DNA of 38,684 nt from Zetaproteobacteria bacterium. GTDB lineage: Bacteria; Bdellovibrionota_B; Oligoflexia; Oligoflexales; Bog-1112. The position numbers were made by a program, and so were the translations under genes. A model generated the notes under the pieces. The model ran no database searches. It had not been told where the DNA came from and saw only the letters and a program-made list of their open reading frames with translations. The stretch spans positions 1-38,684 of the forward strand of contig CANFEH010000007.1 in NCBI GenBank assembly GCA_947445855.1. Direction: 5' to 3'. The first letter of the stretch is position 1; each line of letters starts with the position of its first letter. This document shows, in pieces, positions 1-7,815 of the stretch.

Positions 1-527
1 ATAATAGCAAAAAACTTGTGAGTAAAATGGAAGAACACATCCCTCTTGATTTTAACGAATGGCAATCTTACAATCCTACTATTTTTGAAGCTATCCGCAC
101 TGAACGTAAAATGATTGCTCTCATTGTAGCCCTTGTTACTTTTGTAGCGAGCTTTAATATCCTTACAACTATTTTTGTTCTTGTGATTCAAAAACAAAAA
201 GACATATCAATTCTCAAAGCTTTAGGAGCAACCAATAGAGATATTCTCCTCATTTTCTTTAAACAAAGTACTTTCATGGGTATTCTTGGTGGTGCCTTAG
301 GGTTAGCTCTTGCTCTTCTTATTTCTTTTGTTTTAGTTTATATACCCTTCATTGATATACCCGATGTGTACATGCTCTCTTACTTACCAGTAGAATTAAG
401 TTGGAAGGTATACTTAGGTGCTGCTAGCCTAGGGGTTGTTATGTCCTCTCTAGCTGGTTTTTACCCTGCTCTAAGAGCTTCTCAAATTCTACCAACCCAA
501 GGCATAACACAAAGACGAGCTGAGTAG
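1..527 (+). CDS. LolC/LolE-family lipoprotein-release ABC permease, 3' part
   Basis: The reading frame is open from base 3, so the gene is cut by the left edge; a GTG at 18 is internal. About 175 C-terminal residues remain. They show the FtsX-like permease core: a membrane helix (ALIVALVTFVASFNILTTIF), then the cytoplasmic coupling segment QKQKDISILKALGAT, then two more helices separated by a short loop with the Gly-rich run GILGGALGLALAL. The DI-IL-K-LGA segment is typical of LolC/LolE permeases, which with LolD extract lipoproteins from the inner membrane for transfer to LolA. FtsX and MacB relatives share the fold, so the exact subfamily is inferred. The gene ends TAG at 525-527. The next gene starts 10 bases later and its Shine-Dalgarno sequence AGGA overlaps this stop, suggesting co-transcription. 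Confidence 0.85.
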   Translation, partial: NSKKLVSKMEEHIPLDFNEWQSYNPTIFEAIRTERKMIALIVALVTFVASFNILTTIFVLVIQKQKDISILKALGATNRDILLIFFKQSTFMGILGGALGLALALLISFVLVYIPFIDIPDVYMLSYLPVELSWKVYLGAASLGVVMSSLAGFYPALRASQILPTQGITQRRAE

Positions 528-537
528 GATTTTTATT

Positions 538-1163
538 ATGTCTCTTCTTATTGTTGCTGCAGTAGAATTCGAAGTTTTACCTTTGACAAAAGAACTTCAA
601 AAAAAAAAATTTCTTTTGATTTTTTTCCTGTCGGAATAGACCCTCTAAGTGCTGCTAGAGCTTCTGAAAAACTCGCTCGCAGGTGCCGAGGAAAAGATGT
701 TCTCTATCTAGGTTCTTGTGGTTCTTTTGCTCCTTTTAAAAAACCATACTTAGTGAAAGTTAAAAAAACCCTGTGGATGCCAGCTGGTGTTCGTTCAGGA
801 ATCAGTGATATTGAACCATCATGGTACAAAGAAATTACATTTCCTGAAGGAAGGCTAGGAGGACAAACCCTAAGAGAAGCAACAGTCCTCACAAGCCCTG
901 AGATTTCTCTCACAAAAACTATAACAAGGAAAAATCTCTTAGAAGAAGACCAGGAGACTCTTTATGAAAATATGGAGCTATACCCTGTTGCAGAAGCTTT
1001 AAAAAAAGCAAAAAATCTTGATGTTATCTTAGGAGTAACAAACGAAATTTGCGCAGATTCAAGAAAACAGTGGAAAGAAAACTTTCAGGAAGTGTCTTAT
1101 CTTACGCGAGATTTCATTCTTTCAAGCTTAAAAGGGCTTTCTATAGCAACTGATTCGCAATGA
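538..1163 (+). CDS. Nucleoside phosphorylase-like protein (MTA/SAH nucleosidase or futalosine hydrolase type), frame broken at a poly-A tract
   Basis: An ATG at 538 follows a Shine-Dalgarno AGGA at 526-529 and opens MSLLIVAAVEFEVLPLTKEL, the usual start of this fold. The frame then crosses 11 consecutive A (599-609) and stops soon after. From about base 609 the protein continues in another frame as FDFFPVGIDPLSAARAS and runs to TGA at 1161-1163. One extra A, or two fewer, would join the parts into about 208 residues. The distal part has YLGSCGSF, like the ribose/phosphate-binding glycine segment, and NMELYPVAEAL, like the Met-Glu nucleoside-binding motif of MTA/SAH nucleosidases. Known members cleave the glycosidic bond of methylthioadenosine, S-adenosylhomocysteine or futalosine; the substrate here is not determinable. 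The break may be a real mutation, a sequencing error, or a site where slippage restores the frame. Confidence 0.6.
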
Positions 1164-1180
1164 CATATCCTTCCATTATC

Positions 1181-1723
1181 CTATAAGCCTCTTTTTAATA
1201 ACTTGTAATGATTCTGAACAAGCCCAAAAGCGAAAGCTTTCGAATTGACAAGTTCCCACTTCACATCACCTTTAGTCTCTCCAAAGAGAGGGATACCAGT
1301 GCCTAACAGGACTGGAAATTGTGTGAGCGTTAACTCATCCAATAATCCTTCTTGAATGAAACTTTGCACTGTTTTTCCACCATCAACATAAACACGTTTT
1401 TTACCCTTTGCTTTTAGGTCTTCCATTAATGAAGTCGGCGTGCCTTGAACAACAGTTAGCTTTGAAGATAGATGTTCAGGTACATCTTTTTGTTGCAATT
1501 TCGTGCTAGGGACAAAAACAGGAATATCTCCATAAACCCATTGGCCAATCTCTAAGATCTTTTGAAATGTAACCCTCCCCATAATCATAGCATCGATACT
1601 TAGCAAGAAGTCTTTAAATCCACAATCATCTCCACCCGTGTCAATATCGAGCCAATCCAGGCCTCCATCTTTTCGAGCAATGAAGCCGTCTAAAGAAATA
1701 GCAATATAACCTATACATTTCAT
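1181..1723 (-). CDS. Dihydrofolate reductase-like protein (RibD C-terminal domain family)
   Basis: The start is taken at ATG 1723, which has AAGG 8-9 bases upstream; an in-frame GTG at 1741 would add six residues without a better signal. The 180-residue product opens KCIGYIAISLDGFIARKDGG, the beta-strand and substrate loop of the RibD_C/DHFR-like fold. It continues with AMIMGRVTFQKIL near residue 55, VYVDGGKTVQSFI (dinucleotide-binding GG) near 115, and LTQFPVLLGTGIPLFGE near 135. This matches the YyaP/YwjB-type stand-alone family, predicted NADPH-dependent reductases of unknown substrate. It is distinct from folate FolA and from the bifunctional riboflavin enzyme, because no deaminase domain is present. 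It lies 29 bases downstream of batE and could be read as the last gene of that operon. Confidence 0.85.
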   Translation of the reverse strand: MKCIGYIAISLDGFIARKDGGLDWLDIDTGGDDCGFKDFLLSIDAMIMGRVTFQKILEIGQWVYGDIPVFVPSTKLQQKDVPEHLSSKLTVVQGTPTSLMEDLKAKGKKRVYVDGGKTVQSFIQEGLLDELTLTQFPVLLGTGIPLFGETKGDVKWELVNSKAFAFGLVQNHYKLLKRGL

Positions 1724-1752
1724 GATTTGCCTTATAAGCACCCGTTAAATCT

Positions 1753-2502
1753 TCAATAAAACGCTAAATCAGAAGATTCTAACCAACCTTTTTTCCCATC
1801 AGAAAGTTCCACCTTTATCCAATTTTCTTTTGAATCTTTCCAGAGAAGGGGAGCTCCTTCATGAAGTTCAAACAGTGTTGTGTTAGATTGAAAAGGCCCT
1901 GAGTGCACACTTACTAACTCACTTGTCACAGCTCCCCATCTTTCAAAAGAAGCTGACTTCCAAAAAAATATCAAAGAAAAAACAGAGAAAAATAACGTTA
2001 GCGAGAGAAAAAGAGGCCTAAAAGAAGAAAAAATCCCTAAAACATGAGAAAACAAAAGTACAACAATAAAGATAATCCAAAACACAACACTAAAAAAAAC
2101 AAGTTCTTCCCAAGTAAAATTTTTAGACCAAGCAGTAAGAACACTCAAGAAATCAGTTTGACTTTCTGCTGTAAGTTTATCTTTTGAAAATGACTCTACG
2201 TACTTCAAATTTTTTGTAATATCAGGATCTCTTGGTGAAAGTCGTTTAGCTCCGAGATACGCAGCTATAGCTTTTCCTTTTTTACCAAGACGAAAATAAG
2301 TGTTTCCTAAATTAAATAAAATTTCTCCGGAAGACCCTTCTTCTTCTAAAATTTTTTCATAAATTTTAGCAGCATCTTCGTAGTTTTGAGCATCATAAAA
2401 GGTCTCTGCTTGGGATAATAAACTCTTAGAACTATCAAGAGATCCAAATGAAGTGAGTCCATAAAAAAAACAGAATATACAAAAAAGAATATTTTTAAAC
2501 AT
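1753..2502 (-). CDS. batE: BatE-like TPR and SH3-domain membrane protein
   Basis: ATG 2502 is preferred to the upstream in-frame start at 2529: it overlaps the last 8 bases of batD and gives a proper signal peptide (MFKNILFCIFCFFYGLTSFG). The 249-residue product then has TPR helices (about 25-100, with AETFYDAQNYEDAAKIYEKI and NLGNTYFRLGKKGKAIAAYL). Two membrane segments follow (about 131-156 and 160-180). A C-terminal bacterial SH3-like domain (about 193-245) ends with VELSDGKKGWLESSDLAFY. This order of TPR, membrane segments and SH3 is that of BatE in Bat (aerotolerance) operons. TPR and SH3 domains suggest protein or peptidoglycan contacts in the periplasm; the biochemical role of Bat proteins is unknown. 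It is the terminal Bat gene. Confidence 0.8.
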   Translation of the reverse strand: MFKNILFCIFCFFYGLTSFGSLDSSKSLLSQAETFYDAQNYEDAAKIYEKILEEEGSSGEILFNLGNTYFRLGKKGKAIAAYLGAKRLSPRDPDITKNLKYVESFSKDKLTAESQTDFLSVLTAWSKNFTWEELVFFSVVFWIIFIVVLLFSHVLGIFSSFRPLFLSLTLFFSVFSLIFFWKSASFERWGAVTSELVSVHSGPFQSNTTLFELHEGAPLLWKDSKENWIKVELSDGKKGWLESSDLAFY

Positions 2503-4303
2503 AATGATCCACTTTCTTAACAAGCTCATCCACTTCTTGGAATGCTTTCTCTACAAAATCTTTTTTTGAACCTTCTTGACTAAAGAACGCTTTTTCTAAA
2601 CTTCCAAAAAACTCGACCACATGAGTTCTTGTTTTTTCATCAAGTTTTACTTCTCCAAGAGCTTGATCTAGCTCTTTTTTAGTTAAACTAGAGGCATTCA
2701 ACTGAAACTTGTCACCCAAAAATCCTCTAAAAAGTGAGAAAATCTCTTCAAGAGAAGGTTCTTTATTTATCTTCTGTTTCTTTAGTTTATAGTTTTTATA
2801 AGCCAAAGTTTTTCTCTTTTTGTCAGAACTCTTTGGATTAAAAGCATAAGGAAATAATCTTAATCCTGCGTAAAGAAAGCTAAGAGCTAAAGCCAAATAG
2901 AGAAGATAAGAGGATAGTCCTTCTTTCTTCTTCACAGAAGACACCAAAATTCCTCTTTTAATGTCAATTAAATCATGAGCAAGAGACTTCACCTGCTCTT
3001 TCATAAGTTCTTTTTCGTTTAAAGTATTTAAACTTGCAGCTGAAACTGTTTCGTCCTCTCCACTTCCCTCCACTTTGAGAGTTCCAAGAACAGCTTTTAA
3101 GTCTACAAACTTTCCTTTTTGAGTATCAAAAACACTCTCTTTATAAGAGCCTAAATCAATGTTGCCTCCTCGTGTAGGCACAAGAGCAAACTTAAAAACC
3201 TTCTGGGAAACAAGACCTGTCTTTGGACTCATTTCTTCTTTAAGCTCAGGCTTATCGGCATAGACTTTTATATGTTTTGGCAAATTAAGATCAGGCTCAC
3301 TGTAGCTGTCGAGAGAACCTTGACCTTTCATGGTTATGGTAAGTGTTGAGGTCTCACCTACTTTCACATCCTCGTCACTCAAAACAGCACTAAGAGTAAA
3401 GTCACCCACAAGACCGCGATAATTTTTTGGTCGCCCGTCTTCGGGAATAGGCTTCACAACAAGAGTATCTTTTTCTGTAGCAAAAGATTTATTCTCAACA
3501 GAGTAACCACCCCCAAAAAAATCATCAAAAAAACTAGATCGCCTTCCTCTTTCTTCTCTTTTCAAAATTTCAGCAGTTAAGCGGTAGCGATCCATTTCAT
3601 GTTTGCCTGATTTAATAGGCAAAAGAACAGTTTTCAAAGTCACAACATTATAAAGCCTACCTTTATACTCTTCTTTTTCTTCCGTAGGTTTAAAATCTAA
3701 ATAACGAAAAGCATCAGAACGTGTAAATTGCGGAACAAGATTCTGAAGTTTTACAGCATAATAAAACTTAATTGTGGAGAGGACAGACTCCCCTACATAG
3801 ATTTCTTTTTTAGAAAACTTTCTTGTGATGAAAATATCTGCAAGATCTTGTGAGTTCTCTTCAGATTCCTCTTCTTTTTCGTCTTCAAAAAAATCTTCTG
3901 CTCCAGTATTTTTTTGTGTTTTATACTGACTTGATGGAGCGGTTATGGTTATTTTTAAAAGTTTTGTTGCTACTTGTTTTCCATTCAAATCGAATGTAAT
4001 AGCTGGAATTTCAAAAACCCCTTCTTTTGTACTCACAAGCTGGTAAGAATAAGTCGTCTCTTTTGAGAAAGATCCATTCACATAAGACACTTGAGTAGAA
4101 GAGCTACGACCAACCACATCAGCAAAATCAAATCCGCTGATATCAATGCTCGGACTTCCTCCTTCGACACTCAAAGAAAGAACAAAAGATTCCCCTAAAG
4201 CAACTTCTGTGCGATCAAGAAAAGCCTGAACAGAAGCAAACAAAGAGCTTGTGAAACACAAAAAGCTCAAGAAATAAATGTACCAAAAACCTACTCTCAT
4301 CAT
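2495..4303 (-). CDS. batD: BatD-family protein
   Basis: The 602-residue product has a signal peptide (to about residue 23, ending SLFASV), then repeated beta-sandwich-type segments. The first, about 25-115, starts VQAFLDRTEVALGESFVL, the conserved opening of BatD proteins; others are recognised by KKEIYVGESVLSTIKFY and DEDVKVGETSTLTITMKG. A single membrane helix (about 467-488, LSSYLLYLALALSFLYAGL) is followed by a basic cytoplasmic tail with a helical region of about 100 residues. Length and layout match the BatD family (oxygen tolerance). An acidic low-complexity insert (EDFFEDEKEEESEENSQD) sits near residues 136-153. It starts 6 bases after batC ends and overlaps batE, so translation is probably coupled. 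Two adjacent ATGs make the start uncertain by one codon. Confidence 0.85.
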   Translation of the reverse strand: MMRVGFWYIYFLSFLCFTSSLFASVQAFLDRTEVALGESFVLSLSVEGGSPSIDISGFDFADVVGRSSSTQVSYVNGSFSKETTYSYQLVSTKEGVFEIPAITFDLNGKQVATKLLKITITAPSSQYKTQKNTGAEDFFEDEKEEESEENSQDLADIFITRKFSKKEIYVGESVLSTIKFYYAVKLQNLVPQFTRSDAFRYLDFKPTEEKEEYKGRLYNVVTLKTVLLPIKSGKHEMDRYRLTAEILKREERGRRSSFFDDFFGGGYSVENKSFATEKDTLVVKPIPEDGRPKNYRGLVGDFTLSAVLSDEDVKVGETSTLTITMKGQGSLDSYSEPDLNLPKHIKVYADKPELKEEMSPKTGLVSQKVFKFALVPTRGGNIDLGSYKESVFDTQKGKFVDLKAVLGTLKVEGSGEDETVSAASLNTLNEKELMKEQVKSLAHDLIDIKRGILVSSVKKKEGLSSYLLYLALALSFLYAGLRLFPYAFNPKSSDKKRKTLAYKNYKLKKQKINKEPSLEEIFSLFRGFLGDKFQLNASSLTKKELDQALGEVKLDEKTRTHVVEFFGSLEKAFFSQEGSKKDFVEKAFQEVDELVKKVDHYV

Positions 4304-4309
4304 TAAACC

Positions 4310-5167
4310 CTACCAGTCCTTGTTTAGTTTCTTTTCTTGCTGAGGAACTTTTGGAGGAACCCCGTAGACTTTCTGCATATTATCAATGGTTCTCAGAAGT
4401 CTTTCTATTTCGTCTTTTGTAGCTTTTTTTTCCTGTTCTTCTTTGTCTTTTGAAGAAGACTCACCTTTGTTAGGTTTTTCTTCTTCTTTTTTATCTTTAT
4501 TTTCTTCAGAATCTTCTTTTTGATCCTGCTTGTCTTTTTGATCTTTATTTTCTTCAGAATCTTCTTTTTGATCCTGCTTGTCTTTTTGATCTTTGTTTTC
4601 TTCAGAATCTTTTTTTTGATCCTGCTTATCTTTTTGATCTTTGTTTTCTTCAGAATCTTTTTTTTGATCCTGCTTATCTTGTTCATCCTGCTTGTCTTTT
4701 TTATCTTTATTTTCTTCAGAATCTTTTTTTTGATCTTGTTTTTCTTTTTGTTCTTTAATTTTTTTCTCAATCCAAGATTTATTTTCCTCTGCTTCTTTAC
4801 TTTTTGGATCTATTTTTAGATACTCATCAAAAGCTTTAAGAGAATCTTCCAAAGCCCCTTTGCCATAAAGCGCGTGACCCAAGTTAAAAAGAGAATCTTT
4901 TTTTAGACCCTCATCTTTTGACTGAGAAGCTTTTGTAAAAGCTTCTGTAGCTGATTCATAATTTTTATTTCTAAGCTCAGTCACACCTCTATTGTAAGCA
5001 TGTTCTAGCTGAGAAGGCTCATCAATTTCTGCATTTAAAAAAGCTTCTGAAGATTCTTTAAATTTTTCTTCTTGAAAAAGTTTTTCCCCACGCCTAGCTT
5101 CATCACCAAACAAGGAAAAAGATATTAAAGATACCCCTACAAAAAAAACTAAAATTTTTCTTTTCAT
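4310..5167 (-). CDS. batC: BatC-like TPR protein with acidic/basic tandem-repeat tail
   Basis: The 285-residue product has a signal peptide (MKRKILVFFVGVSLISFSLFG, cleavage near 21-22). TPR repeats occupy about 23-125; AYNRGVTELRNKNYESATEA and FNLGHALYGKGALEDSLKAF are two motifs. A highly charged region made almost only of D, E, K, Q, N and S runs from about 140 to 245. Within it, residues 145-230 are five copies of a 16-residue unit starting DQKKDSEENKD. The C-terminus (ATKDEIERLLRTIDNMQKVY) looks like a short conserved helix. TPR proteins of this kind sit between the VWA proteins and BatD in Bat operons, hence BatC. Its ATG overlaps the batB stop as ATGA. Long open frames on both strands here are by-products of the repeats. 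Confidence 0.75.
   Translation of the reverse strand: MKRKILVFFVGVSLISFSLFGDEARRGEKLFQEEKFKESSEAFLNAEIDEPSQLEHAYNRGVTELRNKNYESATEAFTKASQSKDEGLKKDSLFNLGHALYGKGALEDSLKAFDEYLKIDPKSKEAEENKSWIEKKIKEQKEKQDQKKDSEENKDKKDKQDEQDKQDQKKDSEENKDQKDKQDQKKDSEENKDQKDKQDQKEDSEENKDQKDKQDQKEDSEENKDKKEEEKPNKGESSSKDKEEQEKKATKDEIERLLRTIDNMQKVYGVPPKVPQQEKKLNKDW
4478..4735 (-). repeat. 48-bp tandem repeat inside batC (five units)
   Basis: Five in-frame units of 48 bases each encode DQKKDSEENKDQKDKQ or a close variant; an 18-base partial unit (DEQDKQ) lies between units one and two. Unit differences are few (K/E at position 4, Q/K at position 12), so expansion looks recent. Because the unit is a multiple of three, copy-number change would lengthen or shorten the tail without breaking the gene. 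Confidence 0.85.
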
Positions 5168-6186
5168 AAAAATCCTTCTTTTTCTCTTCTATAATCAGAA
5201 GTAAAGTGCTCTAACAAAAAAAGAAGAATAGCTAGAAAAAGAAACCACTGATACCGTTCATGCCACACTTTTTGTTTTTCGAGATTTTCTGAATCCTCAG
5301 ACTCTGAAAGGTCTTTTCTAATACTTTTTTTATAAATGAAATCAAGATCCATATCCCCAGAAGTCGACCTTATATAAGAACCTCCTGTAGCGAATGAAAG
5401 TTGCTTTAAATACGACTCATCCAGTTTAGTCAAAACAACACGACCAGATTCATCTTTTTTAAAACCACCACCATCTTCTGGAATAGGTGCACCTTCTAGA
5501 CCTCCGATACCAATGGAAAAAACTTTAATATTCCGAGGCTTTAAAAATGCCACTAGTTCATCAAGAGAACCTTCGTTATCCTCACCATCTGTCATCAAAA
5601 TAATCGTTTTAGCCTGACTGTTTGCTCCTGATGATTTCTCCAAGCTTTCAGCTGCCATCTTTACAGCAGAAAAAATATCTGTTCCTTGAACAGGCATACT
5701 TTCAAGACTTAGTTGATTTAAAAAAAGAGTAGCTAAACGATAATCTGAAGTGAGCGGACAACTCACATAAGAAACCCCAGCAAATGGGATCACTCCAATG
5801 CGATCTCCTTCTAACATCCCAATCAAATCAGAAATTTCTCTTTTTGCACGCTCTAAACGATTTGGAGAAATATCACTAGCCATCATGGATTTTGAAAGAT
5901 CAAGTACAACCATAATGTCAGCTCCTCCTCGTGGCATTTCTTTCCAGTCAAAACCGAAGCGTGGCCTAGCTAAAGCAAGAACAAGTAAAGAAAAAACAAG
6001 AAGCACAAAACAAGCTTTTACAAAAACACGCAAAGGACTTAAAGAATACCCCATAAGTTCAGCAACTCTTGCTGTTGCAAAAAGAGATAAAATTCGTTTC
6101 ACACGAAAAGCAGAAAAAAATAACAGAATAGCTACAAAAGGAAGAGCCCAAAGCCAGATTAAATTTTCAGAGTTGTAGAAATTCAC
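5164..6186 (-). CDS. batB: BatB-like von Willebrand factor A membrane protein
   Basis: The start is GTG 6186: it overlaps the batA stop as GTGA and has AGAAGGA 5-10 bases upstream. The longer frame from 6255 would sit mostly inside batA. The 340-residue product has two N-terminal membrane helices (about 9-26 and 45-65). A VWA domain follows with the MIDAS motif DLSKS (VVLDLSKSMMASDISPNRL), a distal T in VSCPLTSDYR and MTDGEDNEG. A C-terminal membrane helix (about 310-325) ends it. It is a paralogue of batA; paired VWA proteins are the core of Bat operons and probably form a metal-dependent assembly facing the periplasm. The cytoplasmic MoxR ATPase encoded upstream is the expected partner. Confidence 0.85.
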   Translation of the reverse strand: MNFYNSENLIWLWALPFVAILLFFSAFRVKRILSLFATARVAELMGYSLSPLRVFVKACFVLLVFSLLVLALARPRFGFDWKEMPRGGADIMVVLDLSKSMMASDISPNRLERAKREISDLIGMLEGDRIGVIPFAGVSYVSCPLTSDYRLATLFLNQLSLESMPVQGTDIFSAVKMAAESLEKSSGANSQAKTIILMTDGEDNEGSLDELVAFLKPRNIKVFSIGIGGLEGAPIPEDGGGFKKDESGRVVLTKLDESYLKQLSFATGGSYIRSTSGDMDLDFIYKKSIRKDLSESEDSENLEKQKVWHERYQWFLFLAILLFLLEHFTSDYRREKEGFL

Positions 6187-7169
6187 GATGGAATCCTTCT
6201 CAAACGACTTGCTAGCAAAATTAATTGTGCGAGAAAACAATAAAACCCAATCCACAAAAAGACACTGAATCGCTCTTCGTAGTTATGGTATGAAGCCACT
6301 TTCACTTCTGTTTTTTCAAGAGCATCTATAGTTTTATAAACTCTTTCTAAAGCTTCTGTGTCACCAGCTCTAAAATATTGACCTCCAGTAAGAGATGCGA
6401 CTTCTTTCAGAAGTTTTTCATCGACTTCAAGTCTCACCTGTTGAACACCAAAAGGCCCAGGAAAAGGAACAACCCCCGACTCACTCCCAACAGCTATTGT
6501 GTAAACTTTTATCCCAATTTCTTTAGCAGCAGAAGCTACCTGAAGAGGATCTAACTTTCCTTCTGTGTTAGCTCCATCTGTTAAGAGAATAATAATTTTA
6601 TTTTTAGACTTCACATTATTTAAAGAACTAAGAGCAAGACCAAGAGCATCTCCAATAGCTGTTGCCTCGCCTGCCATCCCAATTTCAGCTCCTTTTAAAT
6701 ATTCCTTAAGAATATCATGATCAAGTGTAAGAGGAGCTTGAGCATAAGCATGGGTACCAAAAACAATCATACCAAGTCTATCATCAGGTCTTGCATCAAT
6801 AAATTCTGAAAGAACAGACTTTAAAACAAAAAGCCTGTCTTGTCTTTTTCCGTCTAATTTGAAGTCCAAAGCTTTCATACTTCCAGAGGTGTCCACCACA
6901 AGCATCATGTCAAGACCCTCTGTTTTTCTTTCTGTTTTTGTGCGACCCATCTGAGGACGAGCAAGAGCTATCACAAAAAAACAAAATGCAAGAACTTTAA
7001 ACAAAAAAGGAAGATGAGAAAGGTAATAGAAAACACTTCTTCGTCCTTTTTTAACAAGATGAAGAGACGAATAACGAAAAGAAACTCTTTTTTTCAAATG
7101 AAAAAAAAACATGGGAAACAAAAAAAGAAGTAAAAAGAAAAAACTTGGATTAGCAAACTTAGTAAGCAT
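6183..7169 (-). CDS. batA: BatA-like von Willebrand factor A membrane protein
   Basis: ATG 7169 is chosen because a full AGGAGG lies about nine bases upstream; the in-frame start at 7193 has none. The 328-residue product begins MLTKFANPSFFFLLLFLFP, with membrane helices at about 8-22 and 50-70 (FLFKVLAFCFFVIALARPQMG). It has a VWA domain with MIDAS residues DTSGS (MMLVVDTSGSMKALDFKL), the loop ATAIGDALGLAL with the MIDAS threonine, and LLTDGANTEG. A C-terminal helix lies at about 300-320. ALARPQ before the VWA domain is a typical BatA/BatB signature. The start overlaps the upstream stop by 11 bases. Confidence 0.88.
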   Translation of the reverse strand: MLTKFANPSFFFLLLFLFPMFFFHLKKRVSFRYSSLHLVKKGRRSVFYYLSHLPFLFKVLAFCFFVIALARPQMGRTKTERKTEGLDMMLVVDTSGSMKALDFKLDGKRQDRLFVLKSVLSEFIDARPDDRLGMIVFGTHAYAQAPLTLDHDILKEYLKGAEIGMAGEATAIGDALGLALSSLNNVKSKNKIIILLTDGANTEGKLDPLQVASAAKEIGIKVYTIAVGSESGVVPFPGPFGVQQVRLEVDEKLLKEVASLTGGQYFRAGDTEALERVYKTIDALEKTEVKVASYHNYEERFSVFLWIGFYCFLAQLILLASRLRRIPS

Positions 7170-7815
7170 AGCCAGTACCTCCTTTTTTCTCATCTTTTTT
7201 CTTTTCTATTTCTTCTTCACTTTTCACAAGTTCATCTAAAAAAGATAGAAACTCTAAAACGTTTTCCTTATCTTTCCTAGCCTCTTCTTTCGTGGCTTCT
7301 TTATCAGCAAATTTAATGTATTCAGCTTTTTCAAAAAATTTCAAAAACTCAAGAGACTTATCTCCAGAGTTTTTTAGACGTTCTCTTAAAAGAGGTCTTA
7401 GCTCTTTAAAAGTTAAATCTGTTGCCTTTAACCCTGCTTTAAGTTCAATGTAGTAGCGGAAATTAAAACTGAGTTCATAGAAAAAATTAATTTGATCTTT
7501 TCTTGAAAAAATCTCTGTAGGCTCAAGAGAAGAAATTTTTTGTCTCACCTCAAGAGGAAGATCTTTAGGAACAATAGGCACTTCTCTTTTTTTCCAAAAC
7601 TTTTTATAGCCCCAAAAAACAAGAAGAAGCATAAAACAGAAAAAACAAATTAAAAAAATAATCCACCAAGGGAAAAGAGCAGGATAAGAGTGAATAGATC
7701 TAGCAGCATGAGGTAAATCTACAATATTTTCTCCTTGCAACGATCCTGCATCCTCACCCAAAAGAAAAAAAGAGAAACAACCAACTATTAGACCTAAAAA
7801 AATTTTTAGTATCAT
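7159..7815 (-). CDS. Bat-operon membrane protein of the DUF4381-like type
   Basis: The 218-residue product has a signal peptide or first helix (MILKIFLGLIVGCFSFFLLG). A roughly 30-residue periplasmic stretch follows, then one strong membrane helix (about 49-70, PWWIIFLICFFCFMLLLVFW), a basic stop-transfer run (KKFWKKR), and a helical cytoplasmic domain (LEVRQKISSLEPTEIF, FNFRYYIELKAGLKATDLTF). It ends with a charged tail. Proteins with this topology often lie between the DUF58 and VWA genes of MoxR/Bat operons; the family name is inferred from that context and the F/Y-R-Y pattern. The ATG overlaps the DUF58 stop as ATGA and its 3' end carries the AGGAGG used by batA, so translation is coupled both ways. 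Confidence 0.65.
   Translation of the reverse strand: MILKIFLGLIVGCFSFFLLGEDAGSLQGENIVDLPHAARSIHSYPALFPWWIIFLICFFCFMLLLVFWGYKKFWKKREVPIVPKDLPLEVRQKISSLEPTEIFSRKDQINFFYELSFNFRYYIELKAGLKATDLTFKELRPLLRERLKNSGDKSLEFLKFFEKAEYIKFADKEATKEEARKDKENVLEFLSFLDELVKSEEEIEKKKDEKKGGTGYAY

Noticed and set aside
753-1163. Reading 753-1163 as a complete 136-residue gene
   Set aside because: Its supposed start is an internal codon with no ribosome-binding site; the protein clearly continues upstream in the same frame to the poly-A tract and joins the ATG at 538.
4405-4819. Long open frames on both strands across the batC repeats (Lys/Ile-rich on minus, Leu/Phe-rich on plus)
   Set aside because: They are other-frame readings of the 48-bp repeat; composition is extreme and no start signals are present. 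The TPR frame has signal peptide, motifs and operon coupling.
6187-6255. Longer N-terminus of BatB from the ATG at 6255
   Set aside because: It would lie within batA; GTG 6186 has a strong ribosome-binding site and a GTGA overlap like the other junctions.
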